NCBI RefSeq assembly: GCF_003254545.1
Contig: NZ_QJRH01000061.1
Location: 62,001 to 126,000 of the forward strand
DNA: 64,000 nt
DNA from: Flavobacterium tistrianum
Lineage (GTDB): Bacteria > Bacteroidota > Bacteroidia > Flavobacteriales > Flavobacteriaceae
Direction: 5' to 3'
Shown here: piece after piece, positions 52,080 through 60,981 of the stretch
How positions within the stretch are numbered: position 1 is the stretch's first letter
Layout of the letters: the number at the start of each line of letters is the position of its first letter
Program-made: the position numbers and the translations under genes
Notes under the pieces: generated by a model
What the model saw: only the letters and a program-made list of their open reading frames with translations
The model's database searches: none
What the model was told of the DNA's origin: nothing

Positions 52080-54281
52080 TTGAAAACAAAACTTTTTGTA
52101 ATTACACCGCCTTTTACCCAACTGAATACACCGTATCCGGCAACGGCGTATATAAAAGGTTTTCTGAATACGAAAAATATCGAATCGGTTCAGGCTGATT
52201 TGGGTATTGATGTGATTTTGGAATTGTTTTCTAGAAAAGGACTTATTGATTTGTTTGAAGTTTCAGATTCCAAGTTTCAAGCTGATTCTGAAATCTCAGA
52301 TAATTCTAAGCGAATATTTGCTCTTCAAGACGAATACATCAAAACGATTGATTCTGTAATTCAGTTTTTGCAGGGAAAAAATCCGACTTTGGCTTTGCAG
52401 ATTTGTCAGGAAGATTTTCTGCCAGAAGCTTCTCGTTTTGCACAATTAGAAGAACTCGATTGGGCTTTTGGAACAATGGGAACTCAAGATAAAGCAAAAC
52501 ATTTAGCGACTTTGTATCTTGAAGATATTTCAGATTTTATTGTAGAATGTGTCGACGAAAATTTTGGTTTCAGCCGCTATGCCGAACGATTAGGGCGAAG
52601 TGCAAATTCTTTTGATGAATTATATGAAGCTTTGCAGCAAAAAACAACTTATATAGATTCAATTTTAATTTCGCTTTTGAAAGCTAAAATTGAAGCTGTA
52701 AAACCGACTTTGTTTTTAATTTCTGTTCCTTTTCCAGGGAATTTGTATAGTGCATTTAGATGTGCACAATGGATAAAACAAAATCATCCTGAAATAAAGA
52801 TCTCAATGGGTGGCGGTTTTCCGAATACAGAATTGCGTTCGCTTTCAGATAAACGTGTTTTTGAGTTTTTCGATTTTATTACTTTAGACGATGGCGAAGT
52901 GCCAATTGAGGAGTTAATTTTCAATTTGGAAAATCCAAATTCCAACTCTTTTAAAAGAACATTTTTATTAGAAAACGGAGAAGTCGTTTACAAAAATAAT
53001 TCTTTAAAGCACGATTATAAACAATCGCAAGTTGGAACACCAGACTATTCAGATCTGCCTTTGGATAAATATATTTCGGTTATCGAAATTGTAAATCCAA
53101 TGCATAGAATGTGGAGTGATGGTCGTTGGAATAAACTCACAATGGCGCACGGATGTTATTGGGGAAAATGCACTTTCTGTGATATTTCTTTAGATTATAT
53201 AAAAGTTTACGAACCTGTTGCCGCAAGTCTTTTATGCGACAGAATCGAAGAACTAATAGAGAAAACAGGTCAAAACGGATTTCATTTTGTAGATGAAGCT
53301 GCGCCGCCAGCTTTAATGCGTGCTCTAGCGCTTGAAATCTTAAAAAGAAAACTAGCTGTAACTTGGTGGACAAACATTCGTTTTGAAAAAAGTTTTTCAA
53401 AAGATTTATGTTTGCTGCTAAAAGCTTCTGGATGTATTGCCGTTTCAGGCGGTTTAGAAGTAGCTTCAGATCGATTATTAAAATTAATTGACAAAGGAGT
53501 TACAGTAGAGCAAGTGGCAAAAGTAACCCGAAATTTCACCGAAGCAGGAATTATGGTTCATGCCTATTTGATGTATGGATATCCAACGCAGACAATTCAA
53601 GAAACTGTAGATAGTCTTGAAATGGTTCGCCAATTGTTTGAAGCTGGAGTTTTGCAATCAGGATTTTGGCATCAGTTTGCTTTAACCGCTCATAGTCCAG
53701 TTGGATTATATCCTGAACAATTTGGCGTGACTAAAAAAACGGAAGCGATCGGAACTTTTGCAAATAATGATATTGAATACACCGATGCAACGGGAATTAA
53801 TCACGATAAATTTAGCTTTGGCTTAAAAAAGTCACTTTTTAATTTCATGCATGGAATTTGTTTTGATTACGAATTGCAGGAATGGTTCGATTTCAAAATT
53901 CCGAGAACTAAAATTCATCCCGATTTTATTTTTAATGCTTTAGAAGAGCAGAATGATTTCAATACAAAACCAAATGCAAAAGTGGTTTGGCTTGGAGGAA
54001 AACCTACTGCGGAAGCCTTTACGAAATCAAAAAAAGGAAGAAGCTGGGAAATGATGTCGCTAACTTTTCATGATAAAAAAGAAAGTTTCGATATTCAGAC
54101 TAGTAAAGAGGAAGGTGAATGGCTACTTTCAATTTTGTCAAAAATAGCCGTTTCTGGTTCTAAAGGTTATACTTTTCAAGAAGTCAAAAATGATTTTGAA
54201 ACCGAATTGGAAGATTTCGAATTATTCTGGTATTCTAAACCTGTAAATACTTTGCGTGAGTTTGGGTTATTGGTACTTTAA
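52080..54281 (+). CDS. B12-binding-domain-type radical SAM protein
   Basis: A 733-residue protein from the TTG at 52080 (MKTKLFVITPPFTQLNTPYP). A GTG at 52014 would add 22 residues but precedes a -7 box. Residues about 1-290 resemble a cobalamin-binding fold without an obvious DxHxxG motif (FLISVPFPGNLYSAFRCAQW). The radical SAM core at about 350-580 has HGCYWGKCTFCDIS, in which the cysteines C359, C364 and C367 have spacing C-x4-C-x2-C, one longer than usual. GGLEVASDRLL is a SAM-binding strand. Function unknown. It overlaps the stop of the MBL gene by 4 bases. Confidence 0.85.
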   Translation: MKTKLFVITPPFTQLNTPYPATAYIKGFLNTKNIESVQADLGIDVILELFSRKGLIDLFEVSDSKFQADSEISDNSKRIFALQDEYIKTIDSVIQFLQGKNPTLALQICQEDFLPEASRFAQLEELDWAFGTMGTQDKAKHLATLYLEDISDFIVECVDENFGFSRYAERLGRSANSFDELYEALQQKTTYIDSILISLLKAKIEAVKPTLFLISVPFPGNLYSAFRCAQWIKQNHPEIKISMGGGFPNTELRSLSDKRVFEFFDFITLDDGEVPIEELIFNLENPNSNSFKRTFLLENGEVVYKNNSLKHDYKQSQVGTPDYSDLPLDKYISVIEIVNPMHRMWSDGRWNKLTMAHGCYWGKCTFCDISLDYIKVYEPVAASLLCDRIEELIEKTGQNGFHFVDEAAPPALMRALALEILKRKLAVTWWTNIRFEKSFSKDLCLLLKASGCIAVSGGLEVASDRLLKLIDKGVTVEQVAKVTRNFTEAGIMVHAYLMYGYPTQTIQETVDSLEMVRQLFEAGVLQSGFWHQFALTAHSPVGLYPEQFGVTKKTEAIGTFANNDIEYTDATGINHDKFSFGLKKSLFNFMHGICFDYELQEWFDFKIPRTKIHPDFIFNALEEQNDFNTKPNAKVVWLGGKPTAEAFTKSKKGRSWEMMSLTFHDKKESFDIQTSKEEGEWLLSILSKIAVSGSKGYTFQEVKNDFETELEDFELFWYSKPVNTLREFGLLVL

Positions 54282-55042
54282 TATTCAATGCACTCACCAT
54301 CATTGGGAATAGAAGTCTTAGTTAAAAGTCCATGATCTGAAAGTGCAGTTCTTAACTGTAAACGAGTTGTTGGACAATGATTCAAAGCTTCTAAATGATT
54401 GGCAAGAACTTTTCCTGGAGCAAGTGTCACAAACTTCAAAATATCATCCATTCGCATTAATAAAGGCTGGCCAAAATCTAATCTTGCAGTTCCGCAAGCA
54501 ACAATCGAAATATCGGGTTTAAATTGTGTCAGAACTTTTTCGACGTGTTCTGTGTAAATGGTGTCTGAACTAATATAAATAGATTTTTGATCTGCCAATT
54601 CGATAAGAAATCCCATTACATTTCCCATTAATTTGGCAACAAATCCGTAACCGTGTCTTGCTGGAATTCCTGTAATTTTTCCGTCTAGAAATTTTTGAGG
54701 TTCCCAATATTCTAAAGTCTGAATTACGCTTAATCCTCTTTGTACAAGTGCCTTTTCATCTTTAGAACTGCAAATAACCGGAATGCTTTTTCTTCTCAAA
54801 AAAACTTCGCCAGCTTTATCAATATGATCAGGGTGTAAATGTGTAATCAAACAATGTGTTACACGACTCAAGATATCACGACTGTTTTTTGGCAAAGCCA
54901 CTAGCGGATTTCGTTTGGGTTTATATCTGAAAATAGTAAAAGGCGGAATTGTTTTTCTTTTACCTAACATTGGGTCAACTAAAATGACATGCTTTTCTGT
55001 TTCAATTACCAAAGAGGCATTTCGCAAATGATGTAATTTCAT
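54278..55042 (-). CDS. MBL-fold metal-dependent hydrolase
   Basis: A 254-residue protein from the ATG at 55040-55042 (MKLHHLRNASLVIETEKHVI). Zinc-site motif LITHLHPDHIDKA (about 86-98) has the THxHxDH pattern, with ISSDTIYTEHVEKV, and a late NHLEALNHC stretch. It is of the UlaG-like/N-acyl-phosphatidylethanolamine hydrolase-like group. Start at the TTG two codons earlier is possible but less likely. It is convergent with the radical SAM gene and their stop codons overlap in TTAA. Confidence 0.9.
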   Translation of the reverse strand: MKLHHLRNASLVIETEKHVILVDPMLGKRKTIPPFTIFRYKPKRNPLVALPKNSRDILSRVTHCLITHLHPDHIDKAGEVFLRRKSIPVICSSKDEKALVQRGLSVIQTLEYWEPQKFLDGKITGIPARHGYGFVAKLMGNVMGFLIELADQKSIYISSDTIYTEHVEKVLTQFKPDISIVACGTARLDFGQPLLMRMDDILKFVTLAPGKVLANHLEALNHCPTTRLQLRTALSDHGLLTKTSIPNDGECIEY

Positions 55043-55137
55043 ATCCAAGAAAATTAGATATTAAAAATACAAAGTTTTTCGAAGAATAATTTACAGATTT
55101 TTCTTTATTTTTAGCAGAATTGTTATTATTTGAATTT

Positions 55138-55443
55138 ATGCATTTACAAGAGGGTTTTCATACGTATTTTATTTATATTTTGACTAATAAAGCAAAATCT
55201 GTATTTTATGTTGGGGTTACTAATAATTTGAAAAATAGATTAATAAAACATAAAGACAATATTGCTTCTCGGAACAACACTTTTGCTTCAAAATACAATG
55301 TTGAGTTTTTATTATACTATGAAAAATTTACTTGGATTCAGGAAGCAATTGCAAGAGAAAAAGAGATAAAAGGCTGGAGAAGAGAGAAGAAAATTGCTTT
55401 AATTAAAACGATGAATCCTAATTTAGAATTTTTAGATTATTAA
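55138..55443 (+). CDS. GIY-YIG nuclease family protein
   Basis: A 101-residue protein from the ATG at 55138. The domain has FHTYFIYILTNKAKSVFYVG (GIY-YIG as IYI and YVG), then VTNNLKNRLIKHKDN with the Arg, and the late Glu in EAIAREKEIKGWRREKK. These short single-domain forms (YhbQ/UPF0213-like) are common in Bacteroidetes, often in several copies beside repeats, and have unknown targets. It stands directly upstream of the repeat array at 55442. Base composition is like the neighbours. Confidence 0.9.
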   Translation: MHLQEGFHTYFIYILTNKAKSVFYVGVTNNLKNRLIKHKDNIASRNNTFASKYNVEFLLYYEKFTWIQEAIAREKEIKGWRREKKIALIKTMNPNLEFLDY

Positions 55444-55975
55444 TTGTAGACAAAGTATTTCAAGTCTAGTTTGTCATTCGTGACAGATCTTTGTGGTTAC
55501 GGTATGTTACGTAAAGTATTCAAGGCTAGTATGTCATTCCGAGGAACGAGGAATCTCCGTAAGAAGCTCGCCAAAGATTAGAATCACTTTGCGGAATCTC
55601 CGTAAGAAGCTCGCCAAAGATTGGAATAGCTTTGTAGAATATTGTCGCGGAGATTCCTCGTTCCTCGGAATGACAAAACTTTGTGGTTACGGTATGTTAT
55701 GTAAAGTATTTCAAGTCTAGTATGTCATTCCGTGGAACGAGGAATCTCCGTAAGAAGCTCGCCAAAGATTGGAATAGCTTTGTAGAATATTGTCGCGGAG
55801 ATTCCTCGTTCCTCGGAATGACAAAACTTTGTGGTTACGGTATGTTATGTAAAGTATTTCAAGTCTAGTATGTCATTCCGAGGAACGAGGAATCTCCGTA
55901 AGTAGCTCGCCAAAGATTGGATTGACTTTGCGGAATATTGCCCCGGAGATTCCTCGTTCCTCGGAATGACAAACT
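55442..55975. repeat. array of 148-bp units with 28-bp inverted arms, three intact and one deleted
   Basis: Each unit begins TGTCATTCCGAGGAACGAGG and ends with the reverse complement of its first 28 bases. Arms: copy A 55532-55559 with 55648-55675, copy B 55723-55750 with 55796-55823 (one mismatch), copy C 55871-55898 with 55944-55971. Units are linked by a constant spacer (ACTTTGTGGTTACGG, then TATTTCAAGTCTAG). B to C is 148 bases; A to B is 191, because A carries an internal 43-base duplication. A partial unit with a deletion lies at 55442-55531. Two apparent plus-strand ORFs here are by-products of the repeats. Confidence 0.92.
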
Positions 55976-56001
55976 GTACGTTTGTAGAACTCAAGAACGT
56001 T

Positions 56002-56688
56002 TTATCCTATAGAAAATCTAAATCCAATTCCGTGCAGGTTTTCTATCGAAATCCCTTCTTCGTTTGCTAAGATTTTACGCAGACGCGAAATAAAAACATC
56101 CAAACTTCTTCCCATAAAATAGTCGTCTGTTCCCCATAAAGAAGTTAAGATTTGTTCCCTTTTCAAAACAGAATTTTTGTGATCCAAGAAAAGCTTCAAT
56201 AATTCTGCTTCACGTTGTGTTAATCCTACTTTTTCTTCGTTATTAAAAAGAATAAAGTTTTTGGTGTCAAACTGGTATTTGCCAACTTCATAAATAGTTT
56301 TAGCAGTCGGAATATTTTTCTGAGAACGTTTTAAGAAAATCTCCACCTTTAAAAGCAATTCTTCTATACTAAAAGGTTTAACCAAATAATCATCGGCACC
56401 TAAACGAAGACCTTTTATCCGATCTTCTTTTAAAGTCTTAGCCGAAAGAAAAATAATAGGAACATCAAGATCAATTTTTCGAACGGCTTCGGCAAGTTCA
56501 AAACCGTCCATTTTTGGCATCATAATATCAAAAATGCAAATATCAAATTCTTCTTCTTCAAAAATTTTCAAAGCTGATTTTCCGTCTGAACAATGAATTA
56601 CTTCATAACGGTTTTGCTCCAAATTGTCTTTGGTTAAAAACGCTAAGGTTTCATCGTCTTCGGCATATAGTATTTTGAAATTTCTCAT
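56002..56688 (-). CDS. OmpR-family response regulator
   Basis: A 228-residue regulator. Receiver domain 1-118 with D54 phospho-acceptor (CIFDIMMPKMDG), acidic pair EDDE, T/S and K104 (LVKPF). The DNA-binding winged helix is at about 130-225 (LTQREAELLKLFLDHKNSV, SLDVFISRLRKILA). It overlaps the stop of the histidine kinase by 4 bases (ATGA), the kinase being upstream. The pair resembles the RprY/RprX type in Bacteroidetes. Confidence 0.94.
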   Translation of the reverse strand: MRNFKILYAEDDETLAFLTKDNLEQNRYEVIHCSDGKSALKIFEEEEFDICIFDIMMPKMDGFELAEAVRKIDLDVPIIFLSAKTLKEDRIKGLRLGADDYLVKPFSIEELLLKVEIFLKRSQKNIPTAKTIYEVGKYQFDTKNFILFNNEEKVGLTQREAELLKLFLDHKNSVLKREQILTSLWGTDDYFMGRSLDVFISRLRKILANEEGISIENLHGIGFRFSIG

Positions 56689-57950
56689 TTTTTGTAAGGA
56701 ATTGATAAAGTTATAGTGATACCTTTTTCTTGATTATTTTCGGCTTTTATTTTCCAGTTCTGCAAACTGCAGATTTCTTTTACATAATATAAACCAAGTC
56801 CAAATCCGTTAACTTCGTTACTTTTTTCATTCTGAACTCGATAAAACTTATCAAAGATAAAAGATATTTTTTTAGGATTAATCCCAATTCCGTTATCAAT
56901 AAATTCTAGTTTTAAGCAATTATTATTTTCGCTAATTTTTATAGTAACTTCTGGCTCTTCATTACAGTACTTTATCGCATTATCCAATAAATTGTAAACT
57001 AAATTAGCAAAATGAAAAGTATCAGTTTCAAGTAAATATTCTCTAGTAACAGTCTCAATTGTAATTGTTGCCTCAGGATACTTTAATTTGATATTTTCTA
57101 TCGCCTCTTCAATAATCGGAACAATTAAAACAGTCTCTTTTTTAAGTTCTAAAGGAGCATAATCGGCTTTTGCAACGTTTAGTATTTTTTCGATATGACC
57201 ATTTAATTTATTTCCCTGATTGATAATTATATCTGTATAAGTATACAATTTTTTATCTTCTTTAATTGGTTTTTGCTCAATCAAATATTTTGAAGCAATT
57301 AATATAGAAGCCAGCGGAGTTTTAAACTCATGCGTCATATTATTGATGAAATCACGCTGCAATTCCGAATATTTTTTATGCTGTAAGAGGGTAAAAATCG
57401 AGTACACATAAATCAACAAAATCAGAATTAATGCGGTTGAAAGTACAAACCAAAAACGCATCGAACTAAAAAGATAAGTCGTTTCGTTTGGAAAACGCAC
57501 AGCAAAATAATAAACCAGATTTTTATGTTTAGGGAAATAAACGGTTTTCTTGCATTCTGCTTTTTTCTTATAGAGCGAAATATAATCACCATAAATCATT
57601 TCGTCGCTTTGGCAATTATACATCGCATATTCAAAGTCGGTGGTGATATTCATTTTTTTGAATTCTGTTTTCAGATAAAATTCTAAAATATCGGGCTCAA
57701 ATTCATTGTCGACATTTACGATATAATAGTCATTTGCAATTTTCTGAACTGGATTCTGGACAGGCAATTCATGATTAGTTCCTTCATATAATTTTTTAGC
57801 TACTTCCAGTAACGCAATATGCGCTTTCTGGCTGAGCTTTTTTTGTTCTATAGTAAAAGCCTCTTTTGTCCATAGCAATTGCGCTACCAAAATACTAATG
57901 ATAGCCACTAATCCTAAGAGAATGATGCTGTTGAGTTTATTAATTTTCAA
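56685..57950 (-). CDS. membrane sensor histidine kinase
   Basis: A 421-residue kinase. Two membrane helices at about 7-28 and 162-188 bracket a 130-residue periplasmic sensor with two cysteines (C113 and C133). The phospho-accepting H207 is in NNMTHEFKTPLASI, and the ATPase domain has NLLDNAIKYCNEEP (N box), DNGIGINP and NGFGLGLYYVKEI. It has no HAMP domain between helix 2 and the dimerisation helix. Coupled to the downstream response regulator gene. It is divergent from the DUF1573 gene, which it may control. Confidence 0.93.
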   Translation of the reverse strand: MKINKLNSIILLGLVAIISILVAQLLWTKEAFTIEQKKLSQKAHIALLEVAKKLYEGTNHELPVQNPVQKIANDYYIVNVDNEFEPDILEFYLKTEFKKMNITTDFEYAMYNCQSDEMIYGDYISLYKKKAECKKTVYFPKHKNLVYYFAVRFPNETTYLFSSMRFWFVLSTALILILLIYVYSIFTLLQHKKYSELQRDFINNMTHEFKTPLASILIASKYLIEQKPIKEDKKLYTYTDIIINQGNKLNGHIEKILNVAKADYAPLELKKETVLIVPIIEEAIENIKLKYPEATITIETVTREYLLETDTFHFANLVYNLLDNAIKYCNEEPEVTIKISENNNCLKLEFIDNGIGINPKKISFIFDKFYRVQNEKSNEVNGFGLGLYYVKEICSLQNWKIKAENNQEKGITITLSIPYKK

Positions 57951-58114
57951 GAATAAAAAATTTTGAGAGTGTAATATTAATCAATTTTAGCCTAAAAACG
58001 GGCGGTTAACAAGTCATTAACAAACGTTTGAAACCAGTTAACAGCGACTTGAATTTGTCTGAATTACCTTTGTAATATCAAAATGAACTATAAACCATTT
58101 TAAATATATCAGTT

Positions 58115-58531
58115 ATGAAAATGATCAAAATTTCGATGTTAGCTCTGGCTTTAGGCCTAATGTCTTTTTCAGCAATTGCTCCGGTACAATCTTTAGTTTC
58201 AGAAACAGAAGTTTCAGAACTTGCAGGATCTACAATTGCTTGGAAAGCAGAAACAATTGATGTTGGACAAATTCCGCAGGGAACTCCAAAAGCGATTGTT
58301 TACGAATTTAAAAATACAGGAAAAACGGCTGTAGTGATTACAAACGTTCAAGGTTCTTGCGGATGTACAGCTACAGATTATACAAAAGAGCCAATTCAGG
58401 CTGGAAAATCTGGAAAAGTTACTGCAACTTACAATGCTGCAAATAAAGGTGCTTTTACAAAAACTGTAACAGTTACCACTAGCGCAGAAACTACACCAAA
58501 AGTACTTACTCTAAAAGGGACAGTTATTTAA
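58115..58531 (+). CDS. DUF1573 domain secreted protein
   Basis: A 138-residue protein with a signal peptide (MKMIKISMLALALGLMSFSA). The mature domain has the DUF1573 pattern: IDVGQIPQGTPKAIVYEFKN, VQGSCGCTATDYTKEPI with the SCGCT motif, and TATYNAANKGAFTKTVTV, an ASPM/Hydin-like Ig fold. The CxC may bind metal. These small proteins are abundant in Flavobacteriaceae with unknown roles. A hairpin follows. The two-component system is divergently transcribed from the same intergenic region. Confidence 0.9.
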   Translation: MKMIKISMLALALGLMSFSAIAPVQSLVSETEVSELAGSTIAWKAETIDVGQIPQGTPKAIVYEFKNTGKTAVVITNVQGSCGCTATDYTKEPIQAGKSGKVTATYNAANKGAFTKTVTVTTSAETTPKVLTLKGTVI

Positions 58532-58561
58532 TTAGAATTTTAATAGGTTGGTTATATGGCG

Positions 58562-58598
58562 AAAGCTCCAGACATGCAAATTGTTTGGAGCTTTTTAT
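58562..58598 (+). terminator. terminator of the DUF1573 gene
   Basis: AAAGCTCCA (58562-58570) pairs with TGGAGCTTT (58586-58594), loop of 15 bases with extra internal pairing (GACA/TGTT), followed by a T run. Confidence 0.85.
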
Positions 58599-58700
58599 TT
58601 TATTAACCGGTTAAACTTCAAAAAAATAAGGTTTAAGATTTATTGTTGAGTGCTTTGTTTTAATAGAATTTTTTCTACTTTTAATCAAAAATTTTGAGTT

Positions 58701-60278
58701 ATGAAAATCTGGTATACGCCTATTATTGCTATCGTTTTTTTTACTGTTTTTTCGTGTAATTCGAAAGCTGATAAAAAAGAGGAAAACTCGATAAAAACGG
58801 TTGAAAAAGTCCCTGAATTAAAACTTACCATTGACAGTGTTCGCATTGCGAAGTTTTATGAAAATTATCCAAAACTGGATAAATTTAAATATGATGTAAC
58901 TGCTTTGTATCAAAAAAATAAGTCGACTCAATTGTGGCAGGATAATAAAGGAATTGTTGAATTTGCTAATACACTTTTCAATCAATATAAAAATCTGGAT
59001 CAGGAAGGATTAAAAGCCAATTATCCTTATAATGAGCAGTTAAGTGCTGTTTTTGATAATAATGCCAATACTAAGCTTTCAAAAGAAGATACCGATTTAC
59101 TGCTTTCTAATTTATATTACTATTATGGTGAAAAAGTAGGAGGCTTTGACGAAAAAACTGTAGTTTCTTTAGAATGGCTTTTACCCCGTAAGAAGCTCAA
59201 TTACCAAGTGCTCTCAGATTCTATCTTTAAGAAATCAACCATTTTGGATGATAAAAAAAGAAAGATGTTCAGCCAGTATTACAAACTGCGTGACGCACTG
59301 AAAGAGTATAGAGAAATTGAGAAAAACGGTGGTTGGAAAACTATTGAAACAGATGAAGATTATAAAAGCCTGAAAGTAGGAGATTCGTCTGCTGTTGTGG
59401 CGCAAATCAGAGAGAGACTTTTTGTGACCAAAGACATTAAAGAAGACAATAAAAGTGCTATTTGTGATACAACCTTAATCAAAGCCATGAAAAACTATGA
59501 ATTGCGTCATGGTTATACTGCAAAGAACACGATTCTTCTGGAACATATAAATGATTTGAATATTCCTGTCTCAGATCGTATCAAGACCATTATTGTTAAT
59601 ATGGAGCGCTGTCGTTGGATTGATCCAGAATTAGAAAAAGGGCAGAAGTATATAGAAGTTAATATTCCTGAATTTAGACTGTATATAGTCGAAGATGGTA
59701 AAATTGCTTTTGTGTCGCCAGTTGTTGTGGGAAGAGCTATGACAAAAACCGTTATTTTCAGTGGAATGATGAGCAATATTGTTTTCAATCCGTATTGGAA
59801 TGTGCCGCCAAGTATCATCAAGTCGGAAATTAAACCTGGAATGGCCAGAGATAAAAACTATTTGCAAAAGAAAAATTTAGAATGGAATAATGGTGCTGTT
59901 CGTCAGCTTCCAGGAAAAAATAATTCTTTAGGATTGGTGAAGTTTTTATTTCCAAATTCAAGCAATATTTATCTTCACGATACGCCATCAAAAAGTTTGT
60001 TTGAAAGAGAAAGTCGAGCTTTTAGCCACGGTTGTGTGAGAGTAGCAAAACCAAGAGAATTAGCTATTGAATTATTAAAAGTCGATCCGCAATGGAATCC
60101 CGAAAGAATTGATAAAGCCATGCATGCTGGAAAGGAAAGCTGGTACACGCTTAAGAAAAAAGTTCCAGTTTATATTGGCTACTTTACTGCTTGGGTTGAT
60201 AGACAAGGCAATTTAAATTTCTATAAAGATATTTACGGAAGAGATGAAAGTATGATTAAACTCTTAACTGAAGAATAA
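58701..60278 (+). CDS. L,D-transpeptidase (YcbB-type, YkuD catalytic domain)
   Basis: A 525-residue periplasmic enzyme with a lipoprotein-like signal (IVFFTVFSCNSK, Cys19). A scaffold domain of about 40-220 leads into a peptidoglycan-binding-like segment (DSSAVVAQIRERLFV, about 230-245), then the YkuD domain at about 325-470 with C445 in FSHGCVRVAKP (S442-H443-G444-C445-V446-R447) and IYLHDTPSKSLFERE. It forms 3-3 cross-links in peptidoglycan or attaches lipoproteins, and is insensitive to most penicillins. Length fits the YcbB (LdtD) group. Confidence 0.92.
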   Translation: MKIWYTPIIAIVFFTVFSCNSKADKKEENSIKTVEKVPELKLTIDSVRIAKFYENYPKLDKFKYDVTALYQKNKSTQLWQDNKGIVEFANTLFNQYKNLDQEGLKANYPYNEQLSAVFDNNANTKLSKEDTDLLLSNLYYYYGEKVGGFDEKTVVSLEWLLPRKKLNYQVLSDSIFKKSTILDDKKRKMFSQYYKLRDALKEYREIEKNGGWKTIETDEDYKSLKVGDSSAVVAQIRERLFVTKDIKEDNKSAICDTTLIKAMKNYELRHGYTAKNTILLEHINDLNIPVSDRIKTIIVNMERCRWIDPELEKGQKYIEVNIPEFRLYIVEDGKIAFVSPVVVGRAMTKTVIFSGMMSNIVFNPYWNVPPSIIKSEIKPGMARDKNYLQKKNLEWNNGAVRQLPGKNNSLGLVKFLFPNSSNIYLHDTPSKSLFERESRAFSHGCVRVAKPRELAIELLKVDPQWNPERIDKAMHAGKESWYTLKKKVPVYIGYFTAWVDRQGNLNFYKDIYGRDESMIKLLTEE

Positions 60279-60350
60279 AAACTTAAATTCCAATTTTTAA
60301 ATTCCAAGTTCCAAAACCGAATCTATTCAATTGGCATAAAAAAAATTAAA

Positions 60351-60413
60351 GCCACAGATTAAAAAGATTAGCACAGATTTTTTGTAATCATTTCTAATCC
60401 TTTAATCTGTGGC
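60351..60413. repeat. AATCTGTGG-type inverted repeat
   Basis: GCCACAGATTAAAAAGATTA (60351-60370) faces TAATCCTTTAATCTGTGGC (60395-60413). It is the same design as 14250-14312 and lies after the L,D-transpeptidase stop, before the convergent NlpC/P60 gene, so may act as a terminator. Confidence 0.75.
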
Positions 60414-60429
60414 AAAAAAAATAAATTCG

Positions 60430-60468
60430 TGAATTGCTTCGCCAGTTCGCTATCGCTCGGGTCGTGGC
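60430..60468. repeat. GC-rich fragment of a dispersed repeat
   Basis: The stretch with GCTTCGCCAGTTCGC and TATCGCTCGGGTCGTGG is far richer in G+C than its surroundings and ends 10 bases before the NlpC/P60 stop. I recall similar words between genes in other flavobacteria but only one copy is in this window, so this is a weak call. Confidence 0.4.
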
Positions 60469-60477
60469 TAACAGAAA

Positions 60478-60981
60478 CTATTCCGACAAAACATCAACAC
60501 ATTTATAAAAACGTTTAGTGTAATGTTCTGTATCAAGAGATGTTATAGTTACTTGCTGTGCTTTTCCTGAAGAAGCATGAATAAATTTTGACTGCATTCC
60601 GTTGGCTTCGCAAATTATGCCAACGTGACCAACTACATTTCTGTTTTTATATCCATAGAAAACCAAAACATCTCCAACCTTAAAATCTTCTGGCTTTAAA
60701 GCTTTACCTAAATTTTTATAACCGCTTGAACTTCTGGGAAGTGTCATTCCAAAATTTTTAAATACATAACTCACAAAACCCGAACAATCAAAGCCTTTTT
60801 CAGGATTACTACTGGCATATACATAAGGAGTTCCTAAATACTGTTTGGCGTAAACAATAATAGAATCTCGATTGATTTCGGTTTGAGATGGATTGTTTTG
60901 AATTTGCTTTTTTTCTTTTTTTAAGTTGAAAGAGGAAAGAGTGATAAAAAACAATAAAGAAGTTATGGCTAAGGTTTTCAT
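60478..60981 (-). CDS. NlpC/P60 family cell-wall peptidase
   Basis: A 167-residue protein with a signal peptide (MKTLAITSLLFFITLSSFNL). The NlpC/P60 cysteine peptidase domain has catalytic C66 in EKGFDCSGFVSYVF, H119 in VVGHVGIICEA and a third polar residue H/N near FIHASSG (about 133-139). It should cut gamma-D-Glu-diaminopimelate-type bonds in peptidoglycan stem peptides. There is no SH3 domain. It converges with the L,D-transpeptidase, another cell-wall enzyme. Confidence 0.93.
   Translation of the reverse strand: MKTLAITSLLFFITLSSFNLKKEKKQIQNNPSQTEINRDSIIVYAKQYLGTPYVYASSNPEKGFDCSGFVSYVFKNFGMTLPRSSSGYKNLGKALKPEDFKVGDVLVFYGYKNRNVVGHVGIICEANGMQSKFIHASSGKAQQVTITSLDTEHYTKRFYKCVDVLSE

Noticed and set aside
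55493..55868. Two plus-strand open frames with SFRGTRNLRKKLAKD-like peptides
   Set aside because: They are translations of the 148-bp repeat units, with the same peptide repeated, no start context and no resemblance to a protein family.
55442..55975. Possible CRISPR array
   Set aside because: The units are 148 bases, spacers are themselves identical, the arms are 28-bp inverted repeats and no cas gene is near.
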